A stretch of 64,000 bases of DNA from the NCBI RefSeq assembly GCF_005047655.1, contig NZ_SUKF01000006.1, positions 282,434 through 346,433 of the forward strand. The letters run 5' to 3'. Positions 29,052 to 37,588 of the stretch are shown here, piece after piece. This DNA comes from Sinimarinibacterium arenosum. Its GTDB lineage: Bacteria > Pseudomonadota > Gammaproteobacteria > Nevskiales > Nevskiaceae. A program made the translations under genes and the position numbers. The notes below the pieces were generated by a model, which saw only the letters and a list, made by a program, of their open reading frames with translations, searched no databases and was not told the DNA's origin. Numbering within the stretch: position 1 is the stretch's first letter; each line of letters starts with the position of its first letter.

Positions 29052-29335
29052 TCAGTTTCCAGAAGCCGGATAAAGCGTCGGCTCGATATCAAAACCGTGT
29101 TGAACCACAAGATCACACTTGCGTAGATCGGGTTCGATCAATTGCCAGACCTTGCGGTTGTTATCAAACGGCGTCATCGGATACAGGTGATGAATCAAGT
29201 GGTCGTTCTGGCACTGCAGAACCGGACTCATCAATCATCCAAGACCGATCCGCACCGAAGTCGCGCGCGTGAAGTTGTCTTCCTGCTTCGCGTCGTGCGG
29301 CACGTGGGGCAACTTGAAGAACTGGCAGTGTGTTC
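29052..29335 (-). pseudogene. Fatty acid desaturase C-terminal remnant with in-frame stop
   Basis: Reading one minus-strand frame gives KLPHVPHDAK, then DNFTRATSVRIGLG, a TGA at 29237-29235, then the segment QNDHLIHHLYPMTPFDNN and a normal-looking tail ending at 29052. The HxxHH box followed by LYP is characteristic of the third His cluster of membrane fatty acid desaturases and related di-iron hydroxylases. The first two His clusters and all preceding membrane helices are missing, because the TetR gene ends only about 12 bp upstream. It is therefore a truncated, nonsense-mutated fragment. Confidence 0.65.
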
Positions 29336-29347
29336 AACGCAGTCTCC

Positions 29348-29974
29348 TCATCGGATTTTCTTTTTCTTGAGGTCCGACGCTTGCGCCCCACTCAGAATCT
29401 GCTCGACCAGCGGCTGCGCCAGCGCGTCCAGGTCCATCCCGTGCACCAGTTGGCCGGCCACATGCAGCGTCATCAATCCATGCAGGGAAACCCAGAACAG
29501 ATGCGCAATGGCGCGAGCATCGCCACGGAGGTGACCGCTGTCGATCGCATCCTGCACGACGTCGACGGCGTGATCGAACAGACTTCTCCGCGCCGCCAGC
29601 AGATCGGTATAGGCGTCCGGCGCGGGGGAATGCATTGCGAAGATCATCTGGTATTCGCCAGGGAAGGTCTTGACGTACTCGACGTACGCTTCGGCAAGCG
29701 CACGGATCTTTTCAAGCGGCTGCGTACAGCGCTGCTCCCGCTCCCGGACGAAACGCTCAAAATGCTGGGTGCACTCGACCCGGATCGCCACCACCAGGGC
29801 TTCCTTGTTGTCGAAGTAGCGGTACGGCAGCGTGTGACTGATGCCTGCGAGTTCCGCCAGGCGCCGGAATGTCAGTGCTTCAGCCCCTTCCCGGATCGTG
29901 ATATCCAGAGCCAGGGCCGTGAGCCGATGGCGCATTGCCTCAAGGTCATCCGCAGTCAGCTGGGGTCGGGTCAT
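29348..29974 (-). CDS. TetR/AcrR-family transcriptional regulator
   Basis: A 208-residue repressor-type protein. The N-terminal helix-turn-helix (LTFRRLAELAGISHTLPYRYFDNKEALV) is standard TetR. The C-terminal ligand domain with AIAHLFWVSLHGLMTLHVAGQL resembles WHG/TetR_C_13 domains. Palindromic operator-like sequences begin 6 bp upstream of its ATG, which suggests autoregulation. It probably once controlled the adjacent desaturase and rubredoxin genes; the inducer is unknown. Confidence 0.88.
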   Translation of the reverse strand: MTRPQLTADDLEAMRHRLTALALDITIREGAEALTFRRLAELAGISHTLPYRYFDNKEALVVAIRVECTQHFERFVREREQRCTQPLEKIRALAEAYVEYVKTFPGEYQMIFAMHSPAPDAYTDLLAARRSLFDHAVDVVQDAIDSGHLRGDARAIAHLFWVSLHGLMTLHVAGQLVHGMDLDALAQPLVEQILSGAQASDLKKKKIR

Positions 29975-29980
29975 CGGCGT

Positions 29981-30002
29981 AATTAACAGCGTTAATTTAA
30001 CG
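29981..30002. promoter_or_regulatory. Overlapping palindromes, probable TetR operator
   Basis: AATTAAC-AGC-GTTAATT (29981-29997) is a perfect 7-bp inverted repeat. CGTTAA-T-TTAACG (29990-30002) is a second perfect inverted repeat that overlaps it. Their place directly upstream of the TetR start codon suits an autoregulatory operator. Confidence 0.65.
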
Positions 30003-30252
30003 TTGTCAAATATTGGGCCGGAATGCGAGCGCCGTCACTCAGCTATCAGTTTTTTGAACAAAAGCGCGTGGCGATATCCCGGTGCATATCGTCGACACCC
30101 ACGGGGCCAGACGTTCTGCGGCAGTGGCATCTGGAATCGTGTCGCGCCGGACCGCAACGTCAACGGGCCGAGGCCCCTGCGTCACTCACGACCGCCGCTG
30201 ACGCGTCTCCGCAAGCGCCGCCCTGCAACACATCATCAACCGATCGATGCCC

Positions 30253-30897
30253 TCACCCGGGCGCGCCGCCCAGGTCCGCGTTCTGGGGCTTTCTGGAACC
30301 AAAAAAGCGACCGATCGCAGCGAATACCCGCTTGGCGAAGCGCCACAGCCTGGGCAGCAGCCACGCCACCATGAACATGAACAGCACCAGCAAACCGAGA
30401 AAGAGTACGGGATGGTTCAAGGCCGCCCACAGACCGGCAATCACCATGAAGTCCTCGCTGATCGAGGCCGCCCAGTTGGTAAAAGGCTCCGGCGACGTGT
30501 TGATAGCAACCCGGGTCCCGGCCTTGGTGGCATGACTCGCAGCCGCCAGCCCCCCGCCGATCACTGCAGCCGCAAGCTGCGCCGCAGGGCCGACATCGGC
30601 CACCGCACCAGCGGCCAGCGCCGCACCGGCAGGCAAGCGAATAAAGGTATGCAACGCGTCCCAGGCCGTATCCACCCCGGGCGTCTTGTCGGCAAAGAAT
30701 TCGACGCAGTACATCAGGCCGGCAGCGCCGATGACCATCGGATCGCTCAGTACCGTCAGACCCGACGGCAGTTCGATATTGCCGGTCGCTCCCATCAACC
30801 CGAGCATCAGCATTGCCGCATAAAGATTGATACCGCTGGCCCAGGCCACGCCCATAGTCAGCGCGATCAGCTGGCTGACGTGTTGGTACTGCTCCAT
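30253..30897 (-). CDS. DUF4126 membrane protein
   Basis: A 214-residue inner-membrane protein with about six hydrophobic segments. GVAWASGINLYAAMLMLGL at the N-terminus and DKTPGVDTAWDALHTFIRLPAG are strong DUF4126 signatures. No function has been assigned to the family. The ATG at 30897 is chosen because homology starts there, and a longer frame to 30987 adds only a hydrophilic stretch. The C-terminal 25 residues are basic. Confidence 0.85.
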   Translation of the reverse strand: MEQYQHVSQLIALTMGVAWASGINLYAAMLMLGLMGATGNIELPSGLTVLSDPMVIGAAGLMYCVEFFADKTPGVDTAWDALHTFIRLPAGAALAAGAVADVGPAAQLAAAVIGGGLAAASHATKAGTRVAINTSPEPFTNWAASISEDFMVIAGLWAALNHPVLFLGLLVLFMFMVAWLLPRLWRFAKRVFAAIGRFFGSRKPQNADLGGAPG

Positions 30898-31094
30898 TGC
30901 GATATCCCCGACTCGATGGACCCGAGCCCGGAATCTATCGTCGCCAAGCTGAACGGCAGATTGCTCGCCTTCCGCCATGGCGGCCACAGGCGGCGCACCC
31001 GGCGAAATCAGCGCTGATCGCTACAGGCAAAAAAAGGAGTCGGACCTGCGCGAGGCGCCTCGATCACTCGGCGCGACAGTACATGGTCGGGTCA

Positions 31095-31934
31095 CTAGTC
31101 CTTGAAAGTTGGGGCGCGCTTTGTGCGATACGCGTCGACAGCCTCGCGCAAATCCTCGCCGACGAGCATGGCGGCATTCCACGCGGCGGTATACGCCAGC
31201 CCGTCCTGCACCGAGTGATCTCGCGCCCACAATAAATTTCGTTTGATACCGCGTACCGCAGCAGGCGACTTTCCAGCAATGCTGCGTGCAAGTGAAGTCG
31301 CAGCCTCGATCAGCGCTTCATTCGAGTCACAGATTCGCGATACCAATCCCAGCGCCTGCGCGCGCGCAGCATCGAAAGTTTCCCCGGTATAGGCCAGCTC
31401 AGCCACAGCCGAATATCCGATCACGTGACCGAGCCGCTGCAGAGTCCCGACGTCGGGGACGATGGCAAGATCAACTTCCTTCACGCAGAAACGCGCGTCA
31501 CGCGTACACAGGCGCAGATCGCAAGCGGCAATCAGATCAACGCCACCTCCAATGCAGGCACCGTTGACTGCGGCAATGACCGGAACTCGCAGACGCTCAA
31601 AAGCGGAGAACGCCGACTGAGCACGCTCAATGAAATCAAGCACGGCCTCGCGACCGCGCGTCTCCCTCTGAGGGTCACTGGCCTTCCGCTGCAAGTCCTC
31701 GAGCACCGAAAAGTCGATGCCGGCCGTGAAATGCTTGCCGGCGCCGCCAAGAATCACCACACGCACGCTGGACTCTGAGTTCAGCCATGCCAGGGCGCGC
31801 GGAAGCTCATCCCACATCGTGAAATCGATGGCATTGGCGGCACTGGGGCGATTGAGGTGCAACCACGCCAGTGGCGGCACCCACTCAATCTTCAAGGTCT
31901 CAAACTCTGGAACTACTGTCGTCATGAGTGGCAC
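31095..31934 (-). CDS. Enoyl-CoA hydratase/isomerase family, dienoyl-CoA isomerase (ECH1)-like
   Basis: A 279-residue crotonase-fold protein. The oxyanion-hole segments are GKHFTAGIDFSVL and NGACIGGGVDLIAACDLR. The acidic residues expected in delta3,5-delta2,4-dienoyl-CoA isomerases occur in KEVDLAIVPDVGTLQRL (Glu and Asp). It would move double bonds in dienoyl-CoA esters during beta-oxidation of unsaturated substrates, complementing the DECR-like SDR at 28061. An internal ATG three codons downstream is an alternative start. Confidence 0.82.
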   Translation of the reverse strand: MPLMTTVVPEFETLKIEWVPPLAWLHLNRPSAANAIDFTMWDELPRALAWLNSESSVRVVILGGAGKHFTAGIDFSVLEDLQRKASDPQRETRGREAVLDFIERAQSAFSAFERLRVPVIAAVNGACIGGGVDLIAACDLRLCTRDARFCVKEVDLAIVPDVGTLQRLGHVIGYSAVAELAYTGETFDAARAQALGLVSRICDSNEALIEAATSLARSIAGKSPAAVRGIKRNLLWARDHSVQDGLAYTAAWNAAMLVGEDLREAVDAYRTKRAPTFKD

Positions 31935-32492
31935 CGTAATTTGGGCTCAGTCAGGGCGCGACCTGGGGTCTGGAAACACACATCCGAAGCACGAACAACG
32001 AATCCGTCCACGCCTCTGTCTGAACCAATGGGAACGAAAAGCTAGGTAGCTCAATTCCACGAATGCATCCACATCGGCACCCCTAGGCCCACAGGAACAG
32101 CATGCGGAATGCACCTGAATACATCTTTGAAGCCATGACCGCTCTCCTCATGGCCCCGAACAGGCAGCGACGGTGATTTACCTCGCTATCGTTTTCGGAT
32201 GCGGGTTTGCACCCCGTCTTACCGAGTCAGCCTGACGGTTCGGCGTTCGCCTGACACCCGACTTCGGTATGGGATTACCACCTCAATCCATTCCGAATGC
32301 GGCAAGAGTCGCCCCGATATAGAACCCCAAACGATCGACATCCTGACTCGCACCCGATCTAGATAAGCGTGGCAAGCGTAATTTAGGCACCGAATGGGCA
32401 CCAACGATTTTGGATTGGATTCCCAGAAAGGCGACAGAGGCCCGCGATCCAACATCGAATTGGACGCTAAAGTCAGGTTCTTCTGCTGAAAC

Positions 32493-32525
32493 AAAAAGCC
32501 CTCGGCACAGCGATGTGCCGAGGGC
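32493..32525 (-). terminator. Strong intrinsic terminator
   Basis: GCCCTCGGCACA (32498-32509) and TGTGCCGAGGGC (32514-32525) form a perfect 12-bp stem with a four-base loop, and the minus strand continues with TTTTTGTTT. It lies 15 bp beyond the CCA of the tRNA-like sequence, in the same orientation, and has no protein gene upstream. Confidence 0.85.
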
Positions 32526-32540
32526 GTCTTGATTGAATTC

Positions 32541-32617
32541 TGGTGGACAGTACAGAGATTGAAGCCGTGTGAAGGAGAGGCGGTTTGTTGCCACAAGGCG
32601 ACTCAGGCCAACTGCCC
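32541..32617 (-). other. tRNA-like 3' end, possible tRNA remnant or attachment site
   Basis: On the minus strand a 77-nt segment starts GGGCAGT and ends ACTGTCC-A-CCA. These ends pair over 7 bp with one G-U wobble. A T-loop-like TTCAATC sits at the right distance, but its stem has a mismatch. I cannot fold a D arm or an anticodon arm, so this is not a functional tRNA call. The terminator directly downstream supports a former RNA gene. Confidence 0.3.
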
Positions 32618-32950
32618 CCCTCGTGCCACTTGCACGGCAACACGTTGAATGTGCACCACCGGCGTCATGAGCACCACATAGTGGATTGAGATCCGACGCT
32701 CCGACCCCGGTGCGCGGAACTGTTCGACCATAATGCGACTACCGCCAGGAGTTGTCTCGAAAGCAATAACGGCCTCTGGTCAGTCGCCCTGCGCTGGGCT
32801 TGAGATCCCATCTGCCAAGCTCGACCATTGGCCTCGCCCCCCGCGCAGCCGGTTGTGACCAAGTCTCGTGCGTAGAGCTCCACGGATTGAAGCAAGCGCC
32901 GCCGGCCACCTCGATGAGCGGGCCGACGAAGCAACTGCGGTCAACCACAA

Positions 32951-32981
32951 GAAAACGAGGCGAACCTGGTGGAACGCCTCG
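32951..32981 (-). terminator. Probable intrinsic terminator in gene-free region
   Basis: CGAGGCG (32956-32962) and CGCCTCG (32975-32981) form a stem with a 12-nt loop; the minus strand continues TTTTCTTG. No gene upstream obviously needs it. Confidence 0.55.
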
Positions 32982-33171
32982 CAAGGGGCGGTCCCTGAGC
33001 TAGCTCGCAGCAAGCCCGGGACGCGGGGGAGAAGTCATGCTGTGTAACCGAGGTCGCCGGCGAAGCCACCTCAATGGCCGGCGCAGACTCTGCGCCTCCA
33101 GCTGCGCTATATGCTTGGGGGACTCGTTGGTATCGACTCCATCAACCGGCTTTGCATCAGTCAAGCCACAC

Positions 33172-33552
33172 TCAATCGTTAGTAGCAGCGGGCTTGGATT
33201 CGCGCAGCTTCAATATCCATCGAACAATGGCTTCCGCCTCTTGCGGAGTCACCCTCGGATTGCTTGGCATCGGAACAATGCCCCACGCTCCGGAACCTCC
33301 GTGGCGGATCTTCATTGACAGGCTTTCGACGCGATCGGCTAGCGGCTCCGCCGCATACCGGATCGACACAACCTTGTACGGCGGGCCAATGCGTTGCTCA
33401 TCGGGGCCATGGCAGGCATTGCAGCCCCTGTCGTTGAAAAATTTCTTCGCCGACGCATCATCAAACTCGGCGGATACCGCGGGCAGCGGTGCAACCGCCA
33501 TTGCTGCGGCGAAGCATCCGTACAGCGACAGAGCAACAATGCTGCGCGCCAT
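33172..33552 (-). CDS. Periplasmic c-type cytochrome
   Basis: A 126-residue monoheme cytochrome. It has a signal peptide (about 1-27), the heme motif CNACH in GCNACHGPDEQRIGPPY, and a likely axial Met in GIVPMPSNP, the order seen in cytochrome c551/c8-type proteins. The ATG at 33552 follows AGGAGGT at good spacing. It is the last gene of the run from the alpha/beta-hydrolase (42419) and is probably an electron acceptor for periplasmic oxidation linked to the neighbouring heme-motif protein. Confidence 0.88.
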   Translation of the reverse strand: MARSIVALSLYGCFAAAMAVAPLPAVSAEFDDASAKKFFNDRGCNACHGPDEQRIGPPYKVVSIRYAAEPLADRVESLSMKIRHGGSGAWGIVPMPSNPRVTPQEAEAIVRWILKLRESKPAATND

Positions 33553-33613
33553 GTGTGACCTCCTGTCGGTACTCGGAATGAAAGGGGAATCAGAATCGAC
33601 CTGATCCAAGGGC

Positions 33614-35419
33614 TCAATCGTCGCCAACGTCGATGACCAGGCCCATCGATGGCCCGGAACCTTCCGGATAGTTTCCGTACGAAGCCACCAGTTTCCCGCT
33701 ATGCGGATCGATGGCGAGCTGCCGCAGATACGCCATCTGCCGCGGCAGCGGATAGACAGTGCTCTTCCCCGTCAGGGGATCTAACCGGTAAATCACGTCA
33801 CTGTTCGCGTTGACCACCCAAACGACTTTGCGTCTTTCGTCCCAGGTCACCGCATACGGAGACGCTGCGGTATCCGGCATTTCGTACGTACCGACGATCT
33901 CGCCCTTAGCCATGTCGATTTTCGCGACGCGTCCGCTACCGAAGAGAGCAACCCACAAATGACCCTCATTGTCCCGCGCCATCCGGCGAGGCCCCTCGCC
34001 TTCTGCAAATGGGATGACCTTCACTACTTTGTGCGTAGCGGTGTCGATGCATCCGACATACCCGTTGACCTGGGAATACCATGCCTGCTTCCCGTCGGCA
34101 GACACGACCGTCGAATAGATCAAATGGTTGATCGGACTCAAGCCATCAAGCGTGTTGACGTCGTAAAACGCGACCTCACCACTGTCCGGATCCAGGGTCC
34201 CCATCTGATTTGACCCCACGAGGGTGACCCAGATTTTCCCAAAAGCGTCGCGCGCAAGGTGGCCGCGAGAGTCGATCGACATGTCGTGAACGATTGCTCC
34301 ACCACCGATAGCCTGCGTATCTGGAAGATTCGTCGGCCGCAAAGTCCACAGCGTCCACTTTCCGGTATGTGGATCGAACCGACCAAACTGATCATGATCA
34401 ATCATGGAAACCCAGAGCATGCCCGCGTCGTCAGGGACAATCGTGTGCGGTCCTGTAGATCCGTTGAAATCAACCTTGATCCATTTGGTCTCAGCACTCC
34501 TCGGGTCCAAGCGAACGATCAGGTTGCGACGCACGTCCGCTCCCCAAAGGTATGGCGAGTCTGGCGTCGGCACCATTTCGCGGACCAGTGCGTCTGCGTC
34601 AAACGCATATTCACGGATCACCGTTTTTGCGGAGACCCCGAGCGGCGCTCCGTACTGATAATTGTCTGCAGACAAATTCGCCGTGTTCGTCGGAAAATTT
34701 TCGGCCAGATAACTTGCGATTATCTCTCCCTGCCGTGCATCGAAGAAGTTGTAGTCAGCATTTTGCGCAGTCGGCCAGTCGATGGCATCCAGATTCATCG
34801 GACTTTCCTGAGGAAACACCGCGTAGTGCTTGGAACGCATGTACTTGACGACCGCCCGCCATGACTCATGCCGCACGAGCTTGCGCCATTCACCCAGAGC
34901 CTTGCGGTCACCACCCGGACCATTGTTGACCGCTTCGATCTTCTCTGCGTACTCGCGCACACGCGGACTGGCCATCTGATGGCAACTCGAACAGCCGGCA
35001 AGTGTGATGTTTCTCGCGTCACCTGCCGGCATGTCCGCAAACCACGCGGAAGCGGGCGCTTCCTTGGCGATGTTTGAGGTGCGCGCCAAGTAAATCGTAG
35101 AAGCCTCATGCTCTTTAACAGCCGCAACTGGTTCGACCTGGCGCCAGCCAAGCTTGCGCGCTGTCAACACAACTTTTTCGCGCTTCGGAAGCACCTCATC
35201 CGCAAACGTGAATTTCCCATCGGGGCCGGTGAACACCGTTATTGCTGCAGGACCTGAATGCCCTTCTGGAAACACCAGCGTGACAGACGCCTGTTCGATA
35301 CCGCTGCCATCGTCCGACGAAACCACGCGCCCGGACACCCCGGCGCCGTAAGCGGCTGTTGACAGCATTAGCACCATCAGGGCCCATGTCGACGACAGGG
35401 CGGCGCGAGATCTGTTCAT
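33614..35419 (-). CDS. Exported fusion: regulatory-like domain, heme motif and Vgb-type propeller
   Basis: A 601-residue periplasmic protein. After a signal peptide comes a carboxypeptidase-regulatory-like beta-sandwich (about 27-110, GVSGRVVSSDDGSGIEQ). Next is a CxxCH heme motif in AGCSSCHQMASPRV (about 142-155). The C-terminal part (about 265-595) is a beta-propeller with repeated WV/LWG-type blades such as GADVRRNLIVRLDP and LWVALFGSGRVAKIDM, resembling streptogramin B lyase (Vgb). Related proteins occur beside DUF1302/DUF1329 clusters but have no proven activity. It may be a heme-dependent oxidoreductase or lyase feeding the adjacent cytochrome c. Confidence 0.72.
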   Translation of the reverse strand: MNRSRAALSSTWALMVLMLSTAAYGAGVSGRVVSSDDGSGIEQASVTLVFPEGHSGPAAITVFTGPDGKFTFADEVLPKREKVVLTARKLGWRQVEPVAAVKEHEASTIYLARTSNIAKEAPASAWFADMPAGDARNITLAGCSSCHQMASPRVREYAEKIEAVNNGPGGDRKALGEWRKLVRHESWRAVVKYMRSKHYAVFPQESPMNLDAIDWPTAQNADYNFFDARQGEIIASYLAENFPTNTANLSADNYQYGAPLGVSAKTVIREYAFDADALVREMVPTPDSPYLWGADVRRNLIVRLDPRSAETKWIKVDFNGSTGPHTIVPDDAGMLWVSMIDHDQFGRFDPHTGKWTLWTLRPTNLPDTQAIGGGAIVHDMSIDSRGHLARDAFGKIWVTLVGSNQMGTLDPDSGEVAFYDVNTLDGLSPINHLIYSTVVSADGKQAWYSQVNGYVGCIDTATHKVVKVIPFAEGEGPRRMARDNEGHLWVALFGSGRVAKIDMAKGEIVGTYEMPDTAASPYAVTWDERRKVVWVVNANSDVIYRLDPLTGKSTVYPLPRQMAYLRQLAIDPHSGKLVASYGNYPEGSGPSMGLVIDVGDD

Positions 35420-35433
35420 GTGCTCACTCCGCC

Positions 35434-37461
35434 TCAGAACTGATATGTGAAGCGCATCGTGAATTCATTCATGAAATCCGCAGTGGACAGCGTGCTGTCG
35501 TTCGGATTGTCATTCCAGGTCGTGCCGTCGATATAGTTATAGAAACCTTCAACCGTAAACGCACCACTGGGTTTCCACTTCAGGCCGGGCTGCACCAGCA
35601 CGCCGCCACGGACATCGGCAAGTACCGCTGCGCTGAGTTCCCATATGTATGCTGGCCATGGCTGCAGAAAGGCGAATGCCACATAGGTCGCACCGCCATC
35701 GACACCCGATGCGATTGCCTTCTCCGTGTTGCGCCCCTTGACCGCTTCGCCACCGTAACCGCTCAGGTGCCGCCCAAACAGATCACTCTCTGTTTTGTGC
35801 ATCGCCTGAAAAACCAGATAGGTCGCAGGGAATCCGGACGTGAAGCGGTGATACTTCTCTGCAACGAATGCGATCTCGGTCTCGTCACTCCGCAACGGCC
35901 TCTGAGAGAGATTCAGCGGCGTAAAGGCGCGATCTGGCGTGTAGGCGACTTCAAGGTTGAAGATGATCTGATTGAAAAACGATCCGGGTTCATCCGTCTC
36001 GGTCACGTAGCTCGCTCCGAGCCCGAATACATCTTCTTGGTAGTAGTCGCGAGCGATATGTCCACGCAGACCTCCAGATGCCTGAAAGAATGCACTCAGC
36101 TCGCGGTGCGCACGCTCGAAATCATCGCCCACCGAGCGTGCAAGAATCTGTTGCGCTGCAGGGAACTCGTCGATTGCCGCGTTGAGTGCGGAAATACCCC
36201 CGAGTCGAACGTCTGCGGCATACCAGAACCACTCATCCGCACTGACTACCGAGACCGGAGTGGGTGCAACCTCAAATGCCGTCTGCGCCAGCAATGGCCC
36301 ACAGCCAGTTCCGGCATTCAGAACTGTAGCGCAGTAGGTATTCAGAATGGTGCCAAGCAGATTGTCGTTTGGCAGGTCCTTGTCAACGCCGGTCTCGGTC
36401 CAGCGGAAGACGCCGGCGTCGTTAAAACGACGTATCGCCATTGCCTGCCAGCCCCAATAGCCGTAGTCCCCTTTCAACCGAAGACCGTAGTTGACTTCGT
36501 CGTCATATCCACCCTCTGCGTACATGTCGTGGACGGTGAACTGGGTCGGAATAACGTTGTAGGGCGTATTCGGGTTCGGGAGTACCGACGGCTGAAACTT
36601 CTTTACGAATGCATCCGCAACAACTGTTGAGGCAACCTGGCTGGTTACGCGCAGCCCCAGGGACGGAACACGTTCGTCCGAATACTCCTCAAGCGCTCGA
36701 TCAAGAATCAGGTGACGACGCAGATCCAGTGCGTCCACCTTGTCCATCACACGGAAGAATAGCGCTTGCCCCCACGCGATACGCTGATTGCCCGCACGCA
36801 CGGTGACCGGCCCTTTGGAGTACTCGAGCAGCAGCGCCGGGAAATCGACAAAGTAGTCTCTTCCCGTGATCTCGAACATCTGGGGATGATCGTCGCCGTC
36901 AACGCGGTAATCGTAATGGTTCGGCTTTCCGTGATAGAGCTCCGGCACGCCTCCTTCGATCATCCCCTGATCGTTCCTGAAGTCGCGCGCATCGAAGTCG
37001 TCGTCGTATTCACGCAGGTTGTAAATGCCGCGCAATTGGCCGACAAAGCGGAGCGCACTGCTGAATCTCAATTCAAGCTGCTGTTCCCAGCGTAGAACGT
37101 TGTAGTTGAACAGATTCGTGACTGTTTTCTGCGGTCGCTGGATCTCGTCGGTGAGCACGCCCAACGGAACCGAGAACGGCAAGCCCTCCCGAAGAATCGG
37201 CGCAAGGATGGGCAGACCATCTACCGGCAGACCGGGATTCCCTGGCGTGCGCGTGACCGTTACCTGGTTGAAGGGATCGCCAAATTGGTTGTAGGGATTG
37301 GGATCGTCATTCGTGTTGATTGCGATATCGGTACGAAGGTATCCGCTGGTCGCGTAGTCAATCCCGAACAGCGAGCCTTTCGCCTGGCCCCATGCTGCAC
37401 CGGACATCACGGTGGCCACCCCAAAAAAACACACACACGCACGATGCATGTTGGCACGCAT
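35434..37461 (-). CDS. DUF1302 outer-membrane protein
   Basis: A 675-residue predicted beta-barrel. A signal peptide with cleavage near AAWGQA is followed by long alternating strands, and the C-terminus ends in phenylalanine (RFTYQF), as outer-membrane proteins do. Segments such as GNQRIAWGQALFFRVMDKVDALD are typical of DUF1302. In other bacteria this family is encoded with DUF1329, RND transporters and YCF48 proteins, as here, and is assumed to carry hydrophobic compounds across the outer membrane. GGAGG precedes the ATG. A paired regulatory box lies 132-162 bp upstream. Confidence 0.82.
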   Translation of the reverse strand: MRANMHRACVCFFGVATVMSGAAWGQAKGSLFGIDYATSGYLRTDIAINTNDDPNPYNQFGDPFNQVTVTRTPGNPGLPVDGLPILAPILREGLPFSVPLGVLTDEIQRPQKTVTNLFNYNVLRWEQQLELRFSSALRFVGQLRGIYNLREYDDDFDARDFRNDQGMIEGGVPELYHGKPNHYDYRVDGDDHPQMFEITGRDYFVDFPALLLEYSKGPVTVRAGNQRIAWGQALFFRVMDKVDALDLRRHLILDRALEEYSDERVPSLGLRVTSQVASTVVADAFVKKFQPSVLPNPNTPYNVIPTQFTVHDMYAEGGYDDEVNYGLRLKGDYGYWGWQAMAIRRFNDAGVFRWTETGVDKDLPNDNLLGTILNTYCATVLNAGTGCGPLLAQTAFEVAPTPVSVVSADEWFWYAADVRLGGISALNAAIDEFPAAQQILARSVGDDFERAHRELSAFFQASGGLRGHIARDYYQEDVFGLGASYVTETDEPGSFFNQIIFNLEVAYTPDRAFTPLNLSQRPLRSDETEIAFVAEKYHRFTSGFPATYLVFQAMHKTESDLFGRHLSGYGGEAVKGRNTEKAIASGVDGGATYVAFAFLQPWPAYIWELSAAVLADVRGGVLVQPGLKWKPSGAFTVEGFYNYIDGTTWNDNPNDSTLSTADFMNEFTMRFTYQF

Positions 37462-37588
37462 TTTTCATCCTCCAGTTATTACCGATCTGTGTCCTCGATC
37501 TGGCCGGCCTTGGGCTTTGGATCGGGATACCGTTGATCAGATTTCTCGCAGTGCGTCTATGGTGCGCAGGACCGGACCGCAAAACCCA

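Larger units (their letters stand above)
31935..33171. other. Gene-free region of 1.2 kb at the left edge of the catabolic island
   Basis: No reading frame here has recognisable domains or convincing codon use. The stretch contains two minus-strand terminators (32493-32525 and 32951-32981) and a tRNA-3'-end-like sequence (32541-32617). The mixture of RNA-gene-like pieces and hairpins without genes suggests a recombination or insertion scar between the chromosome core and the island. Confidence 0.5.

Noticed and set aside
30988..31094. Terminator after the dienoyl-CoA isomerase-like gene
   Set aside because: There is a run of seven A residues on the plus strand (T on minus), but I could not draw a stem directly before it.
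32219..32596. 125-codon minus-strand frame in the gene-free region
   Set aside because: It passes through the strong terminator at 32493-32525 and the tRNA-like segment, so it is unlikely to be translated.
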